DNA of 64,000 bases, taken from positions 48,499,473 to 48,563,472 of the forward strand of contig OX419758.1 in NCBI GenBank assembly GCA_948567375.1. The letters run 5' to 3'. Of the stretch, positions 11,318 to 22,618 are shown piece by piece (position 1 is the first letter of the stretch; every line of letters begins with the position of its first letter). Under the pieces are notes generated by a model. The model did not search any database and was not told the DNA's origin. It worked only from the letters and a program-made list of their open reading frames with translations. Position numbers and translations under genes: made by a program. This DNA comes from Lunularia cruciata (Eukaryota > Streptophyta > Marchantiopsida > Lunulariales > Lunulariaceae).

Positions 11318-13202
11318 CTGAGGCCTTCATCAACAACCATATATGAGATAATCAGTCAATGTGTGCATAAGAAAGCACTGATACTTTCAACGACTTCCCG
11401 CTCTCTTTTGTTGAGAAACGGCTAAAAATAATTTGCACGTACAGACATAGAAATCTCTTCCTTCAGGAGACAGAGAAGGCCTGAAAATGCTTTTGTAAGG
11501 TAGAAACACTCTGTCGATAGGGTGACGACCATCTATGAAGGAAAAGGAAATCTATTTTGTAGAACTACGTCGTGCTAAAGCCCAACACCTGGATAGTGGG
11601 AGAGAGGAGCTCAAAAAGTAATTTCTCCTCAACTACGAAATCCCGAAACCAAATTTCACACAAATGTGACCAGTGACTAGGAAAGCCCCCATAAGTTCTA
11701 TTCCCCTGCTTTGGCAGTGTGAAAACATTCTGCTGCATTGTACTCTGCCGCTTACAGAATCCTCGCGAAGAAAACCAGTGCCTGATCGGAAACAAATAGG
11801 ATATACAAAAAACCATAAATTTCTTCTCATACCACTTAAACGATGCCGCAAATCGCAACTTCCGAGCTCAATCGTCCCTTCGGTCTGCAAATTCTTCCGA
11901 TAGATCTTTCCAAAACTGACCACAATTCACTGCTCGCTGAAACCGATACTCTCCCAATCAGGAATAATCAACAAATTGCTGGATTCTAGCTCCTCTCACT
12001 CCAAAATTCTGATTTCGGCTCCCGCTTATCACTTTGAGTTGTTTGATTCCTGCCTCCAATGTGGTTTTCTAATTGCTCCTTCTACCGAATACTTGCAAAA
12101 CGGTCCTTTAGGAAGAAGACGGGTGATGGAGGGAACAGAGTACCTCCGATGGGAGCAAGTCGAAAGCTGCCAGGAGGGACTCGCCACGATTACTTTAAGG
12201 CTCGAGCGACCGACGCGTGGCTCCTCCGCTACAGGTGGCCCATGTCTGCTGCTACGTGTTGCTTGCGTCCTACCGTCTGGAAGAGGCTGTTTGTCTTAAA
12301 AAGATGTTGAACTTCTAAACTTCTTCAGCACATCAGTAGTGGCAACTCAACTGTCTCCTGTACCCGAGTTCCCGAGCTGGGTCAGTATTCTCTCTATGCC
12401 ACGTCCTTTAGTCTCAACGTGGGCCCTGCACTTTCTGACATCTGTCCAGTTACTCGGAGGGTGGACTCTTAAATGAAGTCTCATGCGAAAGTTGAGCGTT
12501 GGTACTTCTGTCGCACAGATTCCTTTGATGCTCATTAGCAACAAAATGTTTTGCTTCATAGACAGGCTTCCTTATTTCGGAAAATTCCAAAATGCTTATT
12601 TTGGGATCAAGATGCAATTTTCTTTTTGGAATTTTTTGAACATGAAGAAAAATTCGGGTAAAATAATTACGTGTATAATTCTTGTATATTTAGATAACGA
12701 TAAATATTTGTAACTTTTCAAAGTGTTTGGTTATTGAGAATTGCAAGAGAAATCCTTGGACACTCTTCTTTGTCTCGTACACTGCTTTAGACTGCTATAA
12801 AAGAAATGTCAAAGAACTGCAAGCATTTTCTTCGTACTGCTAAGGTATCTATCTGCAAGCCCCTACAAAGTTTTTGAAGTCCATTTCATATGAGCTAGGA
12901 CGAGACAAAACCGAGATTTGATATTGGAGGAGAAAACTGCTTGTTCGGGTCTGAAGATATAATCTATTCAAGAGTAGAAAACTGAACCTCCGATACTCTC
13001 GGTCAAACTTGGATTCCTCGTCAAGAGCTTCAGAATTTTTGGAACATGAAGAAAATCTACATAAACATTAAGTATTTACATATCTGTTCTGCAATGTAAA
13101 CATGCTTGCTATGCAACCTATCTATTGAACTCTGAGATAGTTTGTCTCCACTTTCTTGAAGTTAAACATCGTAAGTAACATAGAACAGAACATCCTCATC
13201 AA
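11318..13202. other. Upstream region of the carrier gene; no recognisable gene
   Basis: Promoter and 5' UTR of the carrier gene should lie in the first part. Open frames near 11565-11923 (minus) and 11976-12310 (plus) match nothing I know and lack domain features. The part from about 12320 is AT-rich and featureless. The segment ends at copy B, with its target duplication acct at 13203-13206. Confidence 0.4.
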
Positions 13203-13206
13203 ACCT

Positions 13207-13864
13207 TGTCGTGCGTATATACATCGCTACACAACATATATCGCTGTCAACATCATACACTATAGAAGCACAACTCACACATAAGTCATACATAGACTCT
13301 AAAGTGCCACAATAATCAGATTGCTTACCTCAACTCAACTCAACTCAGATCAGTACTTGATCTGTCACTCTATAAACTGCCAACAATTGGGCACTGATTA
13401 CAGTCAAGCCACACCCACTCAAGCATAGAGAATCTAGCTGACGCTCGCCGGCCTCTGTCCACCATAGCCAAGAACTCGAAGGCTCAACATCAGAGAAGTG
13501 AGCTCTCTAGAGTTCACTTCGAAAGTATACCCCCTGGACTTGAGCTAGCTCTGAAACCCTAATGGTCCCACTGACGGTACACTCGACGGTGCAAACGGTG
13601 CAAAGTGACGGTGGGCCCCACCGTGAAGTCAATACCCTGAACATGAAATCTGACCGTCGGAAAGTAATCTCTGAGAAACTGCTGAAATAACACCAACTAC
13701 TATCATTGGAACTCCAGTGTCCAAGCATCTAGATGCAGCACTACAAATGGCGTGACAACTATCATGCGTATATACATCGCTACACAACATACATCGCTCA
13801 CAACATCATACACTATAGAAGCACAACTCACACATAAGTCATACATAGACTCTAAAGTGCCACA
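13207..13864 (-). repeat. 3' LTR region of copy B: unit, core, unit
   Basis: Read on the minus strand, a 105-bp unit starts TGTGGCACTTTAGAGTC right after the purine tract (13760-13864). The LTR core follows (13312-13759), then a second 105-bp unit (13207-13311) ending GCACGACA at the target duplication. The two units differ at only a few positions. The 5' LTR of this element has the core only. Confidence 0.85.
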
Positions 13865-14033
13865 ATTGCCCCCCTAGCTGGTGGTTAGGCCCCTCTAACT
13901 CCAGATAGCCATCTACTCTAAGTATATGGTATACCCTCTAATGGGCAAAGATCAAGAGGCCGGGTGCTATGGAGCCCCATCGTTAGTCGCCTGTCTGCAA
14001 TCTATATCATATAAAGAATGAACTAGCTATAGG

Positions 14034-14180
14034 TCAAGTACATCTAGGACATAACCATTGTCCCTGAGGAACCATCGTGAGGGGAGGAGTCATACATGCC
14101 ATATGCCATCCTCTCAAACAGCTATCACACACTAACATAGTAGCAGCTCCACCAGAAGAGCCACATAACATACACCTCAA
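14034..14180 (-). pseudogene. PHD finger closing the pol polyprotein of copy B (fossil)
   Basis: The segment reads CMLC, eleven residues, CDSC, LRGW, H-M-A-C, fourteen residues including PPL and QWL, then CPRC and one last residue before a stop codon. Spacing is C-x2-C-x11-C-x2-C-x4-H-x2-C-x14-C-x2-C. This is a C4HC3 PHD zinc finger, with the tryptophan two residues before the last cysteine pair that marks PHD rather than RING. PHD fingers read histone H3 tails. It follows the integrase C-terminal part directly, where chromoviruses carry a chromodomain. Confidence 0.85.
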
Positions 14181-14269
14181 GCCTGCACATACAAGTGCCA
14201 AGCTTGGGTCCATAGTACCATCAATGTATGGAAGGTGGCATCACGCACAATTGCGCACATGATCCTTCC

Positions 14270-15330
14270 AAACAACACCATCACGTCCTTCTAACACAAG
14301 GACTCCAGATGGCAAAACCTCACGCACTCTCAAGATAGTGCGGCCTGTAGAAACATCAAGTGTTGTCGGTGTTGTCTACTGTCTGCTGTACATAGTCGCC
14401 TAGATGAAATCAATGGATCGAGGGTCTATAACCTCCTCCTTGAATGGTAGGATAGCGTAAAGTATCTCTATGCTGAGCAATCACCAAGTTCTCAAAGGCC
14501 ATCGGCATCACTCTCCAAAAGAACTCTGCCTGCTGAGAACATGCGCTCATCCATACATCGGGGTCATCCAAGTCCAAAACTATAGTAGCATCTTGACAAA
14601 TGGCTACAGATAAATATGGATCTCGTCCATAGAGTAGAAAGTATGGAGAGAAGGATGCTAAGGAGACTTGCCGGCTGAACCAATAGCCCATGGCCAACCA
14701 AGGTAATTAGAGATCCCAATCTCCCAAGTGGCCTCTTTGCAAACCATACTTTTGCAATCCTCTCTTCACCATCTGAACCACTCTCTTTGCTAAGCCATCT
14801 GCCTCAAAGTGATCTCAGGATGTAGTACGATGATCAATCAAAGCCTTGTCACACAAGACCTAAAACTCCCCCAAGAACTCTATACCCTGATCAGTGAAAA
14901 CCTCAACTGGTGCACCAAAATGACTAAGAACTCGATCCAGGAACGAGTAAGCTGTCCCTTCACTAGACTTGTCAAGAAGTGCCACCAACTCAATCCACTT
15001 GGAGAAGTGCTCCACCATCACCAAAACATGCCGATGATGTCTCACAATCAACGGTAAAGGTCTGGCAAAGTCCAAACTCCAACAGTAACCCAATCCCATG
15101 ATAGGTAATGGGTGTAATTGTGGCATAAGAGCATGGAATGATGCTCTAACTTGGTCACAAACCACACATCTGGCAACAAACTATTGTACTTCGGTTTGCA
15201 TACCACGCCACCAATAATGACTCTGGAGTAAGCTATATGTATGCTTTACTCCAAAATGTCCTAGCTCCTCATGAGCATGACGGACCAACTGTGGTCTCTA
15301 AGTGGTACTACTCGCACTCTACCATCCTCC
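14270..15330 (-). pseudogene. Integrase region of copy B (fossil)
   Basis: From right to left this holds an HH-CC-type zinc-binding region (HAHEELGHFGV near 15270, then CVVCDQVRASF near 15150), the rve core (GLGYCWSLDF, VMVEHFSKWIELV, LTDQGIEFLGEF at about 15095-14860), and a C-terminal part (HPGDYV near 14400, LRVREVLPSGV near 14320) leading into the PHD finger. It is broken in places. Confidence 0.8.
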
Positions 15331-15639
15331 CATACACACAAAAGGTGTCTACCCTCCAATCTGAACCGTTTGGCTTGCTAAAGAACACGGTCTCTCTCCT
15401 TGGCCCCAATTGTGCCACCCACAACACCAGTGCAAAGATAGTCCATCACTAAGACATCATCATGAATGTCTTGCTGAACTGTACCAATATCTTCACTCTC
15501 TAGATCTGTGACCTCAATAAGTATGCGCTGAGAGAGATACCACCAAAGCCTCTACAAATATACACAAAAAGGCCGATGCATGCCAACCTAGCACCATCTC
15601 CTCATCTCACCATGCCAACGTGCTTTGGTCTGATCCTGC

Positions 15640-16910
15640 TGACTGGGACATGGGTTTCTACTCAACCCATCTGCATCACGATTCACCACTCCAGGTCTGT
15701 GAACAACCATGAAATCATACTCTTGTAAAATCAGAGCCCATTGTGCAAGCTTCCCTGAAAGCTTGTCTGACTCCATCAACCACTTCAGCGGCTGATGATC
15801 AGTGATGAGAGTGAAGGGGTTACAAAATAGGTAACATAAAAAATGTGCTACTGCCCAAACTGCTGCCAAGCACTCTCCCTCATATGAAATATACTTCACC
15901 TCCGCTGAATTGTTGGAGCGACTAGCATAGGCCGCCACAAACTCCTTCTCCTCATCATCATGCTAGGTGAGCACCGCTCCAAGCCCCAACATACCCCAAT
16001 CAGTGTGAACCTGAAATGGTCATCCCTGATTGGTCTCCTCAAAATAGGAGCAGATGTCAACCTCTCCTTGAGCTCTACAAAAGCTCTCTCCTGCTCATCT
16101 CCCCAACACCACTCATGTGTAAGCTTGGTCAGCTTTGTCAAGGCCTTGGCAATGGCACTAAATCCTCTAACATAGCGGCAATAGAATTTCACCAACCCAA
16201 GGAATGCTTGCACTCTGCTCACATCCATAGGCCAGGGAATACGTGCAATAGCCTCCACCTTGGTCTGTTGAACACCAAGTCCTCCAGGGTAGATAGTGTG
16301 ATCCAAATACTCAACCTACTCGTGGAAGAACCTACACTTCTCAGGATATAATTTGAGTCCATGAGATCTCAACCTCTCAAACACCTCCAACAACTGTCTC
16401 TCATGCTCCTCCACAATAGTGCTATAAACCAAAATGTCATCAATATAGCACCGAGCAAAATCCAATCCAACTAGGATCTTATCCATGACCCTCTGGAACT
16501 CAACAGGAGCGTTCTTTAACCCAAATGGTAAGAACCTCCACTAATATAACACATCCTTGCCGTGAGGATCAATAGCCCAAAATGTTATCTTGGACTTATC
16601 CTCCTCCTTGATCGGCAACTGATGATATCCCGCTCGAAGATCCAAAGTACTGAAGATCTTTGCATGCTCAATCGCATCAAAAATCTCCTCTAATGTAGGC
16701 ATGGCATACCAATCAGCCTTGGTCTGTCGGTTGATAGGACGGTAATCTCCACACATCCGCCTATTTGTATAGTTGCCATGCATATCCTTCTTGGCTGGCA
16801 TCACTGTCGCTAATGCATACTCTCTATGTGAAATCTCCACCAAACCAGCCTCAAAAAGGTCACTACTCCGACTCTGAATTAATATCCTCTCCATCTCACT
16901 ATATCGTAAG
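15640..16910 (-). pseudogene. Reverse transcriptase and RNase H of copy B (fossil)
   Basis: The RT segment starts near 16900 and shows MCGDYRPINRQTKADWY, FSTLDLRAGYHQLPI and, near 16440, a YIDD catalytic box. The HGLKL block follows. RNase H (about 16060-15650) shows the VAYASRSNNSAEVKY block, EGECLAAVWAV and TDHQPLKWLM. These are standard Ty3/gypsy features. The methyltransferase ends about 600 bp upstream on the same strand. Confidence 0.88.
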
Positions 16911-17469
16911 GATGTTTGAAAAATGGTGTGTCGCTAGTCAGCTCAATCCGTATACCAGGTCCCTTTAAGAGCACCCAAATCCTTCATATTGAAGGCAAAA
17001 CAACTCATGTGACTCCTCAAGAACCTCCAAACCCTCCATCTTTCCTCTCCAGTAAGCTTGGGTCCAAGATTTGGCTCCCAAGTATCCTCTATAACTGTAA
17101 TAGGAGTGGAAGACGTATTGACTGACTGCTACACTGGGCCCTTGGGAGCAATAGTGTCATGCTCCCGACCACTAGAGGTCCCAACCTCTATGTGAAAAAC
17201 TCCCTCCACTCTAGCTGCAAGCTCCACACGTCCTCTAGCTGCATCCAAAGTGGACCAAGGGTGTAATCAAAGTAGCCCATGCTCACCTAGATGGACTCCA
17301 AGTAGACCACTCTCTCTAGTAGTTACTGGATGTGTCCCAAGAATACCATGTCCACTTGGTCCATCGCCCCCAGCATGTGCTAGAATCGTCTCGATAGGCA
17401 TAGGGCTCACAAGTGTCCGAGTGGTGATGCCTATCAAGCACATCCTACGCTGCTCTACCAAGCCAAGGC

Positions 17470-18410
17470 TCACAATCTAGGTCAAACAATTCAGGTTCAT
17501 AGCCTAACCTAACACCTGATGCCTGGATGCCTCTGACACTGTTGGAACAACGGTAATACCGGTGCAAAAACCCATTGCCTGCTCTCTCTCATCGGCATTG
17601 GGCTCCACCAACTACTGTAACTGTGAGTACCAAACAAGTCCAGGTCCTCCTTCTCAAAAAGCATGAGAGCCTTGGAAACTCATGAGTGTGAGAAATGCAT
17701 CTCTAGGTTGTCCAACTAGGTTCACCACTGCCATAGGTGACCTATCAGCCACTACTACTATCTGAGATTAACACCCAACATCCAAGATATCATCAACAAG
17801 GATATGGTCAAGTTGCTGAATCCCATCATAAGCGCTATAGAACCTTTTTGGGTAAGAGGTTCATCCACCAAAGATGAAGACGATGAGCCCGTGATCCCAC
17901 TCTGGCTGCATCTAACAATATAGCAGGTCGCATCCAAGAATGGACCTAATGTGTACTCGCCACCACTCTAGTGCGAGAATCACCCATCAAAGGAACGTTC
18001 TCCAAAAGGCAAGCTCGAGAAATAGACTGATGAACCTAGAGATGTTGTAGTATCTGTAACATCTCCCAAAACACACCAGAACGAGGATCTTGAAGACCTA
18101 ATCCTCTACCGGCACATGTATGTCCCTGACATGGCCATCCAGAAATCACCAAGTGAATAGGCCTATGTCTCTCTAGGTCATGCGTCCCCAATAAGGAAAT
18201 GTCTCCTAGTAGGGCCTTCTGGTAACCTCTGACTACTAACATCGGTAATAACTCCGGATACCCATAGGCCAAGTGTGCCACATGATGTAGAGAGACTCGC
18301 CTAGCAGTCTCATCTCTCTCTACATACAAGTACATCTGTACTCGTATACCCGTCTGTAACACTATGGCTAGTCCGGTGTTGATCCCACCAAACAACTCCA
18401 ATAGGCATAT
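17470..18410 (-). pseudogene. C5 cytosine DNA methyltransferase domain inside the retroelement (fossil)
   Basis: About 310 codons between protease and reverse transcriptase carry the C5-methyltransferase motifs in canonical order. Motif I (SAM binding) is LFGGINTGL near 18395. Motif IV is GWPCQGHTCAGRGLGL near 18135, with the catalytic PC dipeptide, followed by DPRSGVFWE. Motif VI, ENV, is at 17994-18002. Motif VIII is LLDAARVGSRAHR near 17885-17920. Motif IX is ADEREQAMGF near 17590. Motif X is LGQAMNLNCL near 17500. The motif VIII block resembles the DNMT3 pattern (IDA-VS-AHRAR-W-N), and the target-recognition stretch before motif IX is short, as in DNMT3. Known activity of the family: transfer of a methyl group from SAM to carbon 5 of cytosine. 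Copy C carries the same domain in the same place. The copy is broken in a few places. Confidence 0.88.
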
Positions 18411-18759
18411 CCCCTCTACTGGATACTACCAAGCAATGAGTGTGGTATCTAGGGGGTCAAAGCAATCGCCTCTGGAGGCTCATCCTCACACTCATCTCCT
18501 GATGTATGAAGGCTCCACTCCAAGCTTGCTGCACCAACTGATCTGCATGCTGCTGCAATGCCTCCTCTGAACTCCACAATGGAATATCCAAGGTGGATGG
18601 AAAAATCCCACTTGTACTCCAAAGTCGACTGATCTCCTCTGGTACTGGAATATACTCTGCATGGGCTCCAACAAGTCACCAAGCTAAGTAAATGCACCAC
18701 TAAAAGCTAAAACTGATGCTGCCATGGTCTCGGACTGTAGTGAGCCAAGATTGCCACTA

Positions 18760-19140
18760 TTGAAGCATACTGGTAGGCGACATACCCATCCCTCACCAGA
18801 TTGCCAACCAGGTCTATAAGAGGTTGTCTCCTCCCAATAGTCAATGCTGAAACCCATGGGGTATAACACTACTCTCCCAACTAGCACATCATATGACTCA
18901 GTTATTGTCACAATAGCTTGAGCTCTCACCATCAAGCTATCAGTCGGATGACCAGGCTTAACCTGGACAACAAGCTCTCCACATGTGATGTATTGTGTCG
19001 AACCACCACCTAGAGATGTTTGGATCTGAAATGGACACCTCTCCACATCGGTCTTCCGTAACTGCAGACCAACAACTACATCCTTCCCCAACATAAGGGG
19101 TTGCACACTAGAGTCTAACAAGACTCTCTATGGTGTATAG
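18760..19140 (-). pseudogene. Retropepsin-like protease of copy B (fossil)
   Basis: The stretch has a D-S/T-G-like block (LLDSSVQPLMLG, near 19120), the middle segment YITCGELVVQVK, and the closing block SYDVLVGRVVLYPMGF near 18860. This is the retropepsin layout. It directly precedes the methyltransferase. Confidence 0.7.
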
Positions 19141-19799
19141 ACCTTCCCTAAAGGTCCCACCAAACAAAAAATCCCCCTCTGGTTATCCAATAAGACAACA
19201 CCAGGTGTGAACCACGCTCTCTCAAAGGCCGGTCTAGTTGGCAACTCCTCTAGTCTAGCCACTGCTGCCTGCCATAAACCATTGGTCGCTGAATGGATCC
19301 CATGCTCCTCAACCAAGTCAGCTCCACTACCAACCACCTCTGCTCTAGTAGTAGGAACTGCACCATCCCTACTCTCACACAATGTGGCAGCCAACCAGAA
19401 TACTGGGGCTGGGTCAACTCCCAATGTAAACATATCACTGGCCAAAAACAAAGGACACCATATAATCAATTGAGCCGCCCTCAACATCATGCTAGACTCA
19501 GTCTGTGTAGTAGCAGGTGGCTGAGTAGTAGGTAGTCCATCATATAATCCATCACTACCTACCACACCTACACTGGGACGTCTAGGAACCATGGATGTCG
19601 TCTGTAATCCCTCAGATAGTGTGAAAGACTGGGGAAGTCTGACCTGTCTCCCAACCTCTCCTCTTTGTGGGTCCAACTCCACTAATGCTCCTCTAGGCTC
19701 TGGAGCACGTATTCGACTCCTAGTCACTACTGTAGATGCATCCACCTATGCTGCTCCGCACATGAAGTCCAAAACATCTCTATCACCAGCATATGAGGT

Positions 19800-21387
19800 G
19801 GAAGCCTCAGCACCCGAATCTGATCTCCTCTAAGCAATAGCCATACTAACCAATCTCTGCTCCAACTGCTCAATCCGAGTATCCATCGTTGTGTCAGAGG
19901 TAAGGGCAGGTACTGCACCCTACTAGGTGAAGATCCTCTACCACCTCATCCTCCATGAACTAGAGCTCCTCTACCACCTGCCATAGCAGCCCTACCACTC
20001 CGTAACTCCAGGTGTAGGTCAAAACACCGGTCACTAGTGTGACCAAATCTGTGGTAGTGCTCACACTGCCTCTATGCTGGCTGTGATGCACCAAAGGTAT
20101 TAGGTCCGCTCCCATGAGTACACTCTCTCCTATGGTGAGGTCCACCACAAGTCCAACAAGCAACACCACCACTCACTGGCTGCTGTTGACTCAAAAATGA
20201 GAGTAAGAGTCTAACTCCACTAGGCCCTCCACTCGCTCCATAGGATCTAGGCTGTCTACCCTGTCCTTGAAAACCAACTAGACGTGGTGCACTCTATTGC
20301 ACTCTAGAAGAAGTCACAACCGTGGATGAGGTCTCCCTACCAAATCCAAATGTCACCACTCTCTCCTCCACCATGTTGAGCTCAATATGCTCAGCCAAAC
20401 CAAAGACCACTACCAAAGTAGGTGAAGTAGCCTATAACAATGTAGTATCATGAACTCTACGTCGCAACTCCCTGTCCAATATCCCATACCAAAATTGGAC
20501 TGCTTGGGCCTCAATAACTCCCTGAGTGAAATTGATCAGTCGCCTCATGCAAGTGTATGCCTCACGTAGGCTCTCTCTAGCCTTCCGTCGGAAATCTTGC
20601 AAGCTCCTCAACTTGTTAGTCCACACTCCCTGGTAGTTTTGCCTCAAACATAGGAAGAACTCCACCATGGGGTTAAACCCCGGTACCACACCACCTCTTG
20701 TAGCGGTACCTCCAATCATAGTAGCACTATCTCTCTAGCTAGTGCACCTCCACTAGCTCCACCCACACTACTCAAGCCATAACTCATAGGTACAGCCAAT
20801 CTACTCCTGGCCACTGAGCCTGAAGTGATGGAGACATAGTATGGAGACCAATATTGTCTTCATAACTCAATCTCCTCCAAATGAGCTCTCCTGAACTCAT
20901 GGTAGTCATCCATCGGCGGACCCTCCAGATGCTGAAACAACCTCTTCTATGCCATGAAGGATGTGAACAAAGTTGGGTTCTGCATTTGCTGCAGATCACA
21001 CCAACTATCAAACTCCTGGATAAAGTCATCCAACTCAATGGTACCCACTGTACCAAAGTAATGCCTAGGGCCTTTGGAGGCCCCATAAATCTTGTCCATG
21101 TCCCACAACAACAGTGCGGACACACCAAGTGCACTCTCAACTAAATCAGCTCCTATGTCGAACTCCAACTTAGAGTCAATCTCCTCCCTCACTAGGACCT
21201 GAGATACAAGCTGATACCAAGCACCACTCCGAGTAAACCCATTGCATACTATAGGGCTAACTCCTCTAGAATCTCCAAAGAACTCCGTTGTGACAAAGTA
21301 ACCACAATAGCAAACCCGAACCACCAACTGCAACCGCAAGTCAGAACTACAAGTGCCCCACCAAGTGCCAACACCACCACGTGCCAC
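19800..21387 (-). pseudogene. Gag region of copy B (fossil)
   Basis: A first open stretch (from 21387) encodes a protein with LWDMDKIYGASKG and TIELDDFIQEFDSWCDL. Later, at about 20700-20435, VWTNKLRSLQDFRRKARE and REAYTCMRRLINFTQG give the retrotransposon-gag capsid pattern. Near 20165-20115 a CCHC-like segment (CWTCGGPHHRREC) looks like a nucleocapsid zinc knuckle. The stretch at 19745-19128, between knuckle and protease, is low in recognisable motifs. The first ~250 residues ahead of the capsid part match nothing I know. Confidence 0.7.
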
Positions 21388-22618
21388 CCACTAATGTAAC
21401 TCTAACCGATATAACTACACTAGGGGAAAGGGCAACCTGTAACATGCCATCATAACATGCACTCTCACGGTCTACAGGTCATCACTTCTTGCCTCATCGG
21501 AGAGAAACAAAGATAGTATGACTGGTCATCACTCCAACCTCACTACCAAGAGCACACCAGAGCACCAACGCTCAAAAGTCAAGGCACCTCACACAAACGT
21601 GATGCACAAACAAGAAGCCAAGAATGGGAGGGGGGTCCAATCACAAGAAATCTAAACAAAAACCTTCCATCTCATAATACAACACGAGATTGACTTTGCC
21701 ACCATTTGGCATTTGATATAAGAGAAGTTCGTATCTAAGTCCTAAGCTATCAAGATCACCAAGAATGGGATCAAACTGCCTCTCCTAGCCAAAGCTACAT
21801 GTGTATAGATAATAGTGGCACAATCACTAGGACAACAAGTAAGGGTGGACCAGTTGGCTAGGGCACCAGTCTAGGAACAAGAGATCTAGGGGTCAAACCT
21901 TGTTGCGCATAATCTAGTAGGAAAGACAGATTTTGCCAACCAATGACCAAGATCTACTCAAAACTAGCTAGCCTCACGCTAGCAAGTTGGCTTGTTGGCC
22001 CTTCTAGGCCTTCGTAGCCTCTCATAGCCCACAATCATATGCCTTGAAACGCCAAAATTCAGCCAAATGAGGCCTTTCTTGTTGCCACTTCAAACTTGGC
22101 CAAAATCTGATGTAAATTCAGCCAAAATTTAGCCAAATGAGGCCTTTCTTGTTGCCACTTTGAACCTGGCCAAAATCTAACGTAAGTTCCAACCAAAATT
22201 TGATGTAAAATCTGACGTAAACCCTAAAGTTAGCTATTCGGCAAATCCCCCGCTAACTTTCCACTCAAGCCAAATTGACAACACGAGTTTCTCCAAATCA
22301 CAAATTCATGAGAAGAGCTTCCCAACTCCACCTTCAATTTGACTTTTTGAGCCCAACTCGCAACAAATTGGTCTTTCCTTCACCTCTTGAGCTCAAAATC
22401 ACAACCATTGCTCGAAATTTGCTCCTTCTTTGCTCAAAATTTGGCCAACCCTTCCGCACACTATCCGCCTAACTACCAAATCTGCATCAATTAAACGAGC
22501 TTTTGCACACTAGGGAAACACTAAACTTGAATCGAGCTACTAACGATCCACCAAGCTTGGAGATACCACCAACACTCAAAGTTCCTCACTCGATTTCCCC
22601 CTAACTTCACTTCTTTGA
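21388..22618 (-). other. Long untranslated leader of copy B
   Basis: About 1.2 kb between the 5' LTR and the first Gag frame has no convincing gene. It contains short direct repeats around gccaaaatt(c/t)a..gcc (near 22040-22200). No contiguous primer-binding site is evident next to the LTR. A TGGTATC string occurs about 60 bp inside the element, also in copy C, but its match to the initiator-Met primer is partial. Confidence 0.5.

Noticed and set aside
11565-12310. Open frames upstream of the carrier gene as separate genes
   Set aside because: No domain, overlapping alternatives on both strands, and a position where promoter or 5' UTR is expected.
17470-18410. A host DNA methyltransferase gene unrelated to the retroelement
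   Set aside because: It lies on the same strand directly between protease and RT, has no introns, and recurs at the same place in copy C, so it belongs to the element.
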